Shown piece by piece: positions 58,401-64,000 of a stretch of DNA of 64,000 bases (positions are counted from its first letter, which is position 1; every line of letters starts with the position of its first letter). The stretch covers positions 556,961-620,960 of the forward strand of contig NZ_LMFY01000001.1 of NCBI RefSeq assembly GCF_001426995.1, given 5' to 3'. The notes beneath the pieces were generated by a model that saw nothing but the letters and a program-made list of their open reading frames with translations, made no database searches and was not told the DNA's origin. Origin of the DNA: Microbacterium sp. Root553. GTDB taxonomy: Bacteria; Actinomycetota; Actinomycetes; Actinomycetales; Microbacteriaceae. A program made the translations under genes and the position numbers.

Positions 58401-59410
58401 ATGACCGTGACGCCGTCGACGCCGCCCTCCTCGTCGAGGAGGTTGCCCGGGGGCAGTTCGACGCCGTCGAGGATGACGACGATGTGAGGCATCGCGCCGC
58501 CGCCGCGACCGCTGACCGGACCGCGCGAGCGGATGTCGGCGATCAGAGGCTCGACCTCGGCCCACGACGATCCGATGCGGCGGGCACCGCCGACGGCGTC
58601 CTTGCGACTGTCGGACTGCGCGTGCGGCAGCCACTTGGACCATTCCCAGTACGGCAGGTCCGCCGCCGAGGCGATGACGGCGACCTGCAGATCCTCGGGC
58701 GCGGTGAAGGTGGTGAGATGCGAGACCATGGCGCGAGCCAGCCCGCGGCCCCGCACTATGTCGCCGACGACCTCGATGCGCGCACACGTGCTGATGTTGA
58801 GCCCGAGGGGCAGGTCGGGCACCTGGTCGTGGGTGAGCACGAAGCGGTGCGCCGCCGATGCGCTCACCGGGTCGAGCTGGGCGAGCGGCGGGATGGGGGC
58901 CTCGTCGAGCGTCATGGCGAGGGGCTGCGTGGCCGTGCCGACACGGGTCACCAGGAACTGCGGGTCACCGGCGGGGCGTTCCCACACCCGGGATCCCTCC
59001 TCGGCGACGAAGGGCAGGGAGTCGGGTGCGGGCAGCATCCACTCCTCGTACCGGCGCTGCCGCGAGGCCACCTCGCGCACCGCGTCTCGCGTCTCGGAGA
59101 GGTAGGCGAGGTACTCGCGTCGCGTGTTCTCGACGTTGGTCGAGTGCTGCGACTTCTGCCGCCACATCTGCCCGCCCACCATCGACAGGGCCATGAAGAG
59201 GAACAGACCGCCCATGATGTACGTGCGGGTCGCGTCTCCGCCCTGGGTGAGAGAGAGCACCGCGACCGAGCCGAGGCTTCCCACCATCGGCAGCGCCATC
59301 ATCAGGGTGTTCGATGCACCTTCGGGCTTGGGCAGCTCAGGTGCCTGCTGCAGCGTGAGCTGTCCGCCTGCCGGCGGTTTCGGCGCGCGGCGGTTGCTGG
59401 TGATGCTCAC
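55421..59410 (-). CDS. eccC: Type VII secretion protein EccC (FtsK/SpoIIIE-type, fused form)
   Basis: 1329 residues in one chain (EccCa and EccCb fused). Two N-terminal transmembrane helices (about residues 40-80) precede three FtsK-type ATPase domains, with Walker A motifs GATGSGKS (about 473), GGARSGKS (about 839) and GDSQSGKS (about 1123), and Walker B LLIVADEF, FLIIDGW and VYVLVDDYD. It pulls WXG100 substrates through the membrane complex. Start GTG 59410 is about 8 nt after AGGAGG. It is divergent from EccD. Confidence 0.95.
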   Translation of the reverse strand: MSITSNRRAPKPPAGGQLTLQQAPELPKPEGASNTLMMALPMVGSLGSVAVLSLTQGGDATRTYIMGGLFLFMALSMVGGQMWRQKSQHSTNVENTRREYLAYLSETRDAVREVASRQRRYEEWMLPAPDSLPFVAEEGSRVWERPAGDPQFLVTRVGTATQPLAMTLDEAPIPPLAQLDPVSASAAHRFVLTHDQVPDLPLGLNISTCARIEVVGDIVRGRGLARAMVSHLTTFTAPEDLQVAVIASAADLPYWEWSKWLPHAQSDSRKDAVGGARRIGSSWAEVEPLIADIRSRGPVSGRGGGAMPHIVVILDGVELPPGNLLDEEGGVDGVTVIDIAREWAELTDPLTVRLILDGADGEKLTVARRSMGMVPATPDFLGISSAEAVARRLTGLGESAQDEEAGGARTISAELTDLLNLPDVRDFDPDVAWKPRSARDRLRVPIGLTSTGQPMILDIKESAQQGMGPHGMLIGATGSGKSEVLRTLVLSLAMTHSSEALNFVLIDFKGGATFAGMADMPHVSAVITNLGDDLTLVDRMQDAIQGEMTRRQELLRDAGNFANVTDYEAARKGGRTDLKPLPALLIVADEFSELLAAKPDFTELFVAIGRLGRSLQVHLLLSTQRLEEGKLRGLDSHLSYRIGLKTFSGADSRAVIGVPDAFTLPGGGGHGILKSDAETLTQFRAAYVSAPPKTRRRKPGATAEADGSGAEVRAIEARSFTAAPVLEQENSEDQAPALDVVRGEAPEQRVTFDIAVAQMKGRSMPAHQVWLPPLDVPATFDEMLGDLVEDPQLGLISPRWRQAGPLTIPLGTVDRPLEQRRDRLTLTLTGAGGHLAIVGGARSGKSTLARSVLTGIALTHTPQEVQFYVMDFGGGTFVPFAKMAHVAGVAGRNQPDVLRRMFQEVVGIVNARERYFTANSIDSIETYRRLRAQGRADDGYGDVFLIIDGWPTIRAEFDEMEFEIQSLAGRALTFGVHIVATTSRWMDFRTAIRDTFGSKLELRLGDTSDSEIDRKVAVNVPLSRPGRGLAPSKHHMLTALPRVDGSGDPDTLSEGVEHLIERVNAAWKGPRGPKLRLLPEMLELSALQQLAAGTPLQNQVLLGVDEAALAPSAFDVRRNPHLYLFGDSQSGKSSFLRTFAHEVMRTTTPQSAQIFVVDYRRALLSEIPEEYLAGYYTTAQQASEELGGLAEYLRGRMPGPDITPQQLRDRSWWTGAEVYVLVDDYDLVNTQSGNPIAVLQPLLAQATDVGLHLIIARRSGGASRATFEPVMQTLRDLAAPGILLSGSPDEGPLIGNVKATPAVPGRARVITRERGLQTMQLAFAPSSHP

Positions 59411-59494
59411 GACTGGCCCTCCTCGAGTCACCTACTATTGTGTCAGGATGCCGCGCGGAACCGGCATTGTGCGTCGGAACATCGAGAGGCGGGG

Positions 59495-60850
59495 ATGTCA
59501 GCGAAGACGATACGCCTCACCGTAGCTGATGCGAACGGGCGCAATGACCTGGTCGTCCCCGCCGATTCGACGGTCGCCGAACTGCTCACCGTCGGCGGTG
59601 TCGACCTGCGACGCTACGTCGGCACGACCACCTCCGGGGCGGCGATCGACCTCGACAGCGAAGTGTCGGTGATCCCCGGCGACGGCGGCGTGATCTGGCT
59701 GTTCGACCGCACTGCGACGGCGTCGGCCGACGGCTCCGACACGTCCGCGAAGGATGCGGCGTCCGCGGGGCAGCCGCGCAGGAACACCCTGCTGCTCGCC
59801 CTGCTGCTCGCGATCACCATCGTGCTCGTGTCGTGCGCGGTGATCATGCCCACCACGACCGTCGTCTCGGTGGCGACGGTGCTGCTGCTCGTCGGCGCGC
59901 TGACGCTGCTGGCCCAGCCGGTACGAGACTCCACCGTCTACGTCGCCTTCGTCGCGCCCGTGCTCGGCGGCGCGGCCGGCGCGGTCGCCCTCTCGGTCTT
60001 CCACGACACCGGCGCGATGATGGCCGCAGGCTTCGTCACGGGGGCCACACTCGCCTGCGTGCGTCACGCGCAGGCGCTGATGCGCGGACGGCTGGCCGCC
60101 GCGACCACCGCGGTGATCGCGGTGATGTGGTCGGTGCTCGCGGTGCTGAACGCCGCCGCGTTCCTCGCCGGTGTGCCCGCCGTGGCGATCACGGCCGTGC
60201 AGGTCGCCTGCGCCGTGCCGGTCTTCCATTTCATCCGCGCCGCCGCGCTCGACGTCGACGCGAGCGAGCTCATCGACACGCCCTATGTCATCCGCGACGC
60301 GCAGGGTCTTCGACAGACGCCTCCACGGGAGCCCTCCCCCGTCGGCGCCGACACCGCACGTCGGCAGTTCCAACTCGCTCGCCGCAGGTCCGAGGCCGGG
60401 ATCGTCATCGCCTGCGCACTCGCTCTGCTGTCGACGATCTACACCGTGGTGGTCACGGCCGCGTCGATAGACACCTCCGGGCCCTCGGTCGAGACGTGGT
60501 GCGTCCTCGGCGGAGCGCTGGGCGTCGGATGCTACTTCCTGCTCACCGCACGGATGCTGCGCGACGGGGTCGCCCGGGCGGCCGCGCTCGTCACGGGAAC
60601 CGTCGTCGCCGTGGCCTCTGCGGCGGCCCTGGTGATCGCACTGCAGCTGAGCGCCCTGCTCGTCGCCGTCGTCGTGATCATCGCCGGCGCCATCGTCGCC
60701 TCGCTGACCGTGCCGCTGGCTCGGGATTGGCGTTCCCTCGGCTGGTCCCGCACCGGTGACATCGTCGAGGGCCTGTTCCTCGCCCTGGCCCCCGCGGCGC
60801 TGCTGTACGGTTCCGGCATCGCTGGGCAGATCCTGGAGGTCTTCTCATGA
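59495..60850 (+). CDS. Type VII secretion protein EccD-like
   Basis: 451 residues. Residues about 5-80 have a ubiquitin-like YukD fold (KTIRLTVADANGRNDLVVPADSTVAELL). Residues about 95-450 contain roughly 11 transmembrane helices. This is the membrane core subunit of ESX systems (EccD/Snm4). Divergent from eccC, and overlapping the RDD-FHA protein by four bases (ATGA). Confidence 0.85.
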   Translation: MSAKTIRLTVADANGRNDLVVPADSTVAELLTVGGVDLRRYVGTTTSGAAIDLDSEVSVIPGDGGVIWLFDRTATASADGSDTSAKDAASAGQPRRNTLLLALLLAITIVLVSCAVIMPTTTVVSVATVLLLVGALTLLAQPVRDSTVYVAFVAPVLGGAAGAVALSVFHDTGAMMAAGFVTGATLACVRHAQALMRGRLAAATTAVIAVMWSVLAVLNAAAFLAGVPAVAITAVQVACAVPVFHFIRAAALDVDASELIDTPYVIRDAQGLRQTPPREPSPVGADTARRQFQLARRRSEAGIVIACALALLSTIYTVVVTAASIDTSGPSVETWCVLGGALGVGCYFLLTARMLRDGVARAAALVTGTVVAVASAAALVIALQLSALLVAVVVIIAGAIVASLTVPLARDWRSLGWSRTGDIVEGLFLALAPAALLYGSGIAGQILEVFS

Positions 60851-62511
60851 CCATCGCCCCTCCCGCCGCGCGGCTGCGGCCACCGGCGTCGCCCGTCCGC
60901 ACGGCTGCGCCGGGTGTGCGCGCCACCGCGGGTCAGCGCGCCGGCGCCTATCTGATCGACATCGGAATCATCGCGGTCATCGCGACGCTCGTCTGGGTGC
61001 TCACCGGATCGCTCGTGCTCGTCGCCGTGACCGTGGTCGAGCTCTGGGCCATCGGCTGGGTGTGGGAGGGCCACACCGGGGCGACGCCCGGAAACCTGAT
61101 CTGCGGCCTGCGCACCGTGCAGCGCGACAAGGATGCCAGCGTCGGTGCGCGCGGCCTGTTCCTGCGCAACCTGGTGATGGGCCTCGCGCACGTGATCCCC
61201 GTCCTGCTGCCCGTGGGCCTCGCAGCTGCAGGGGTTCTCGACGGCCTGGGGCGCGCCCGCGTCATCGATGTGCGCAAGACCCGCAGCGCCGCGACGCACG
61301 GCATGTTCCTCGCGCCGGATCTCGAGGCCAGGGTCACCGGGCCCGATGCCGCAGCAGGGGTCATCACGGCCGCGCCGGGGGTCATCAGCCAGACGCCGTT
61401 GTCGCCGTCGCAGCCCGTCGTCGCGGCACCGGTCGCCGACCCCGTCGATGCCGGCAGCGTGGCCGTGTTCGAGCTCTCGGACGGCACCGTGATCGAGGCG
61501 ACCGGCCTCGGCTACATCGGTCGCGCGCCGCGTGCCCCGGAGACCATTCCCGACGCGATCCTCGTACGCGTGCCCGACGGCACCCGCTCGCTGTCGCGCA
61601 CCCACGCCGCCTTCGGCGTGGAGGACGGGAAGCTGTGGGTGCAGGACCTGGGCTCGGCGAACGGTGCGGCGGTGCGGCACCTCGGCGGCAGCGAGACCGA
61701 GCTGAGCGCGCACAACCCGTACTTCCTCGTGCCGGGCGACGTGCTGGTGCTCGGCGGCGACGCGGAGCTCGCGTATCGCCGAGTGGCCGGACGCGGCGCC
61801 CGACCGTCCGCACTCCCCTCGACACCCGCGACACCCGTGACCGAGGGGCCGGCCACGCCGAGTGAGCCTGCGGTGCCGACACCCGCGGTCGTGGCGCCCG
61901 CTGTCGTGACGCCGGCTGTCGTGACGCCGGCTGTCGAATCGACGCCCCTGGGATCTCCTTCCCCCGCCGTCGTGGATGCGGTGCCGGCCGCGGAATCGGC
62001 ACCGCCCGTGACCCAGGCGCCTGCAGAGAGGCCCACGACGCGATCGGCCGCGCGCCTGACGCAGGCAGGCGCTCCGGCCTCCCAGGCGCCCGCGACTCCG
62101 GCCGCCGCCGCCGCTGTTCCGCCTGCGCCGACCGATGCGCAGCCGACCGCATCCCCCGTGCCCTCCGAGGCTCCGCAGGCGGTCGTCGCCCTGCAGTTCA
62201 CCGACGGCACGACCGTGCCGATCACCGGGCTGGGGTACATCGGTCGCGCCCCGCGTGTGCCCGAAGGGGAGCATGCCGAGGCCGTGCTCGTCGCAGTGCC
62301 CGACGGAGACCGCTCGGTGTCGCGCACCCACGGTCGCTTCGGGGTGGTCGACGGTCAGCCCTGGTTCGAGGACCTCGGCTCGGGCAACGGCTCGTCGCTG
62401 CGCACGGCCGACGGCCGGTCGGGGCCGATGACTCCGCACCAGCGATTCGGGCTGACATCGGGCATGACCCTGCAGGTCGGCGACTGCCTGATCCAGATCG
62501 TCGCCGTCTGA
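60847..62511 (+). CDS. RDD-family membrane protein with two FHA domains
   Basis: 554 residues. Residues about 25-140 are an RDD-family region with several transmembrane helices (GQRAGAYLIDIGIIAVI ... GNLICGLRTVQRD). Residues about 206-320 and 448-553 are FHA domains, each with GYIGRAP, SRTH and a NG-type loop (SANG, SGNG) for phosphothreonine binding. A Pro/Ala-rich linker (about 320-445) joins them. In ESX loci FHA proteins couple a serine/threonine kinase signal to the secretion complex; here that role is fused to a membrane anchor. It is co-transcribed with EccD. Confidence 0.85.
   Translation: MTIAPPAARLRPPASPVRTAAPGVRATAGQRAGAYLIDIGIIAVIATLVWVLTGSLVLVAVTVVELWAIGWVWEGHTGATPGNLICGLRTVQRDKDASVGARGLFLRNLVMGLAHVIPVLLPVGLAAAGVLDGLGRARVIDVRKTRSAATHGMFLAPDLEARVTGPDAAAGVITAAPGVISQTPLSPSQPVVAAPVADPVDAGSVAVFELSDGTVIEATGLGYIGRAPRAPETIPDAILVRVPDGTRSLSRTHAAFGVEDGKLWVQDLGSANGAAVRHLGGSETELSAHNPYFLVPGDVLVLGGDAELAYRRVAGRGARPSALPSTPATPVTEGPATPSEPAVPTPAVVAPAVVTPAVVTPAVESTPLGSPSPAVVDAVPAAESAPPVTQAPAERPTTRSAARLTQAGAPASQAPATPAAAAAVPPAPTDAQPTASPVPSEAPQAVVALQFTDGTTVPITGLGYIGRAPRVPEGEHAEAVLVAVPDGDRSVSRTHGRFGVVDGQPWFEDLGSGNGSSLRTADGRSGPMTPHQRFGLTSGMTLQVGDCLIQIVAV
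61900..61936 (+). repeat. 15-bp in-frame tandem repeat in FHA linker
   Basis: GCTGTCGTGACGCCG is present twice plus a partial copy, encoding AVVTP units in the Pro/Ala linker. Confidence 0.75.
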
Positions 62512-62556
62512 CGACGACGGCATACGCTTCCGTTCGGACAGCTCGCGCACGCGTGG

Positions 62557-62596
62557 ACGGGTCCGCTCACGCGCTGACGGGTCCGCTCACGCGCTG
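62557..62596 (+). repeat. Exact 20-bp tandem duplication
   Basis: ACGGGTCCGCTCACGCGCTG occurs twice head to tail, between the FHA gene and its terminator. Confidence 0.8.
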
Positions 62597-62604
62597 ATAC
62601 GAGA

Positions 62605-62636
62605 AAAGCCGCTCGCCCCAAAGGGTGAGCGGCTTT
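62605..62636. terminator. Bidirectional terminator
   Basis: A 14-bp stem with one G-T pair and tetraloop CAAA, flanked by AAAG/CTTTCTCT. Serves the convergent FHA and glycine-rich genes. Confidence 0.88.
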
Positions 62637-62673
62637 CTCTGTAGGACGTGAGGCCCCGGTCGAGAGTTCTTCG

Positions 62674-64000
62674 TTACCAGCCGAGCTCTTCGCGTCCGTC
62701 GGACGCCGAGCGGCCGGCAGCGCCAGCGGCGCCGAGATCGGGAGCGATCTGGTCGTCATCCGGTTCGACCTCGAAGGCGAGGAGGTCCTGTCCGCGGCGG
62801 CGGTTGCGCTTGTCGCTGCCGCCCCCGGCTCCGCCGCCGGCGGCCGCTCCGCCGACCATGCCACCGCGTCCGCCGTTCGCAGCACCCGACTGGGCGACGA
62901 CGCCGCTCGCGCCTGCACCCGTCCCGGTACCGCCGACGCCACCCACTCCGCCGACTCCGCCGACTCCACCGACGCCGCCGATGAGCCCGCCGCCAGCGCC
63001 GAGACGTCCGGCGAGGCCCGCGGCCGCGCCGCCGACGACGCCACCGCCGACGAGGCCTCCTGCGCCGCCGACCGACCCGGAGGTTCCGCCGCCACCGCCA
63101 CCGCCTCCGACCGTGCCGCCGACCCCACCGGTGAGGCCCGATCCGCCGCCGCCGCCGGTCACGCCGTCGGTGCCGCCGTCGACCCGCGGGGTGTCATCTC
63201 CCCCCGTGCCGTCAGGGTCCGGCCACGTCCGGTCGGGAGGCAGCGGGGGATACACCGGGGGCTCGACCGGCGGGTACACGCGCGGCGGCTCGATGACGCG
63301 AGGAGGATCGATCTTCGAGTCGTCGTCCCCGTCTCCGTCTCCGTCTCCGTCTCCGTCTCCGTCTCCGTCGTTCCCTCCGTTGTCGTCGATGCCGGGGCCG
63401 ACGATGCCGGGGCCCTCGTAGTCTCCGCCGCCGCCCGAGCCCCCACCCGAACCGCCACCGGGGTAGCCCACCGGGGTGTTGCCGCCGGGGCCGTCGTGAT
63501 CCATGGGATCGTCCGCCGGCGGCGTCTCGTCGTACTCGCTCGTCGGCATGCCGTCGATGATCTCCTGCAGGCGCGCATCGAGAGCATCGTTCATCTTGCG
63601 CGCCTGCTCCTCCTGCGCGGCAGCGGCCTGATCGAGGTAGTACTGCTGGGCCTGAGCGGGGGTCATCGTGACTCCGGGCCGCACCTGCACAGGGCTGTCG
63701 GTCTGCGTCGCCATGTCGATGGTGCTCTGCTGCGCCGGCGACAGACCCGCGTCGGGGATTCCGTCGATACCGCCTGCCGTGGTGTCGAGGGCGTCGTTCG
63801 CCTTGTCGATCGCCACGTTCAGCGCCTTCTGGTACTCGACGAAGTCGGCGAGACTCGCGTGGATCTGCGTGAGCTTGTGTTCGATCCGTTCGCCGAGGTC
63901 TCCCTCGAAACCTGTCGTGCGCGCCGCCTTCCGGACTCCCGCCGATACGGCACCGGCGGTCTGCGTCGCGACGGAGCGCTGCACGGTCTGCGCGATTCGA
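62674..64000 (-). CDS. Large glycine-rich, WXG-like type VII substrate (5' end outside window)
   Basis: At least 442 residues of open frame, continuing past the window end; a GTG at 63984 is probably internal. The N-terminal part is long amphipathic helix (residues about 1-130, RIAQTVQRSVATQTAGAVSAG ... AQQYYLDQAAAAQEEQARKMNDALD). It is followed by an acidic (DG)n run, a Pro-rich stretch and a very Gly-rich domain (GGVGG, GGGGG). Ends EELGW. The build, a helical secretion domain then low-complexity Gly-rich region, recalls PPE/WXG-repeat effectors of ESX systems. It converges on the EccD/FHA operon. Confidence 0.75.
   Translation of the reverse strand, partial: RIAQTVQRSVATQTAGAVSAGVRKAARTTGFEGDLGERIEHKLTQIHASLADFVEYQKALNVAIDKANDALDTTAGGIDGIPDAGLSPAQQSTIDMATQTDSPVQVRPGVTMTPAQAQQYYLDQAAAAQEEQARKMNDALDARLQEIIDGMPTSEYDETPPADDPMDHDGPGGNTPVGYPGGGSGGGSGGGGDYEGPGIVGPGIDDNGGNDGDGDGDGDGDGDGDDDSKIDPPRVIEPPRVYPPVEPPVYPPLPPDRTWPDPDGTGGDDTPRVDGGTDGVTGGGGGSGLTGGVGGTVGGGGGGGGTSGSVGGAGGLVGGGVVGGAAAGLAGRLGAGGGLIGGVGGVGGVGGVGGVGGTGTGAGASGVVAQSGAANGGRGGMVGGAAAGGGAGGGSDKRNRRRGQDLLAFEVEPDDDQIAPDLGAAGAAGRSASDGREELGW
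63331..63366 (-). repeat. 6-bp in-frame repeat (six units)
   Basis: Six GTCTCC units on the plus strand (GGAGAC on the coding strand) encode (GD)n in the glycine-rich protein. Copy-number change by slippage would keep the frame. Confidence 0.8.

Noticed and set aside
55655..60850. 1731-codon frame running into EccD
   Set aside because: The first two-thirds are antisense to eccC; the EccD domain begins at ATG 59495.
63331..63366. CRISPR-like repeat
   Set aside because: 6-bp units without spacers, inside a coding frame.

Overview
This is a high-GC actinobacterial chromosome segment, most likely from a Microbacterium-like member of the Microbacteriaceae (inference from GC-rich codon use, leaderless -10 promoters, LtrA, a DtxR-type iron box, and an exopolysaccharide locus next to a type VII secretion locus). 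I see no tRNA, rRNA, insertion sequence, prophage or CRISPR array.

Layout. 1-5.7 kb is a catabolic block: a divergent tartrate/D-malate dehydrogenase-like gene (cut by the window edge), an aminotransferase/aldehyde dehydrogenase pair, a GntR/FCD repressor, then an MFS exporter with its ArsR regulator. 5.8-10.3 kb holds a BLUF blue-light sensor coupled to a tiny partner protein, a lipoprotein, a second GntR regulator, an AEC permease, a DUF2071 protein and a small membrane protein. 10.5-15.7 kb has a DivIVA-like coiled-coil protein and an ABC ATPase/permease/histidine kinase/response regulator operon. That operon faces a fatty-acid desaturase, the same gene set as the Bacillus DesKR thermosensor system. 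17-19.8 kb carries a small paralogue of the BLUF partner, a Tat-exported intradiol-dioxygenase-like lipoprotein and LtrA.

20.1-47.0 kb is one large exopolysaccharide/cell-surface locus. The rightward arm has the priming polyprenyl-phosphate sugar transferase, a DUF1972 glycosyltransferase, a Gfo/Idh oxidoreductase, an unrecognised probable TIM-barrel protein, a GT4 glycosyltransferase, a small lipoprotein and a giant beta-propeller/LamG/PKD surface protein. The leftward arm has GT2-GtrA, flippase, a Wzz-like protein with a degenerate kinase domain, O-antigen ligase, a second small membrane-anchored protein, a second giant surface protein, a CDP-alcohol phosphotransferase and a beta-helix secreted protein. 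tagD closes the locus. A lectin-like domain of about 210 residues occurs four times in the three secreted proteins.

The most interesting signal is at RNA level. The leaders of five genes in this locus carry short hairpins whose stems differ in sequence but whose loops are always GGGG, GTGGG or GGGGA. In the sugar-transferase leader a 9-bp long-range stem encloses two of them. In two other leaders the hairpin covers the ribosome-binding site and touches the start codon. I propose an undescribed cis-regulatory RNA family controlling surface polysaccharide synthesis.

47-54.5 kb is housekeeping: an iron-boxed SIP-domain protein, glutaredoxin-like protein, GPH/MFS transporter, aldehyde dehydrogenase, prolyl aminopeptidase, neutral zinc metallopeptidase, malate dehydrogenase and a degenerate serine-recombinase-like protein. 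54.6-64 kb is a type VII (ESX/WXG100) secretion locus: two WXG100 proteins, EccC, EccD, an RDD-FHA-FHA protein and a glycine-rich probable substrate cut by the window end. EccB, EccE and mycosin are not in the window.

At least ten genes have a TANNNT box exactly 6 nt before the start codon, so leaderless transcription is common here.
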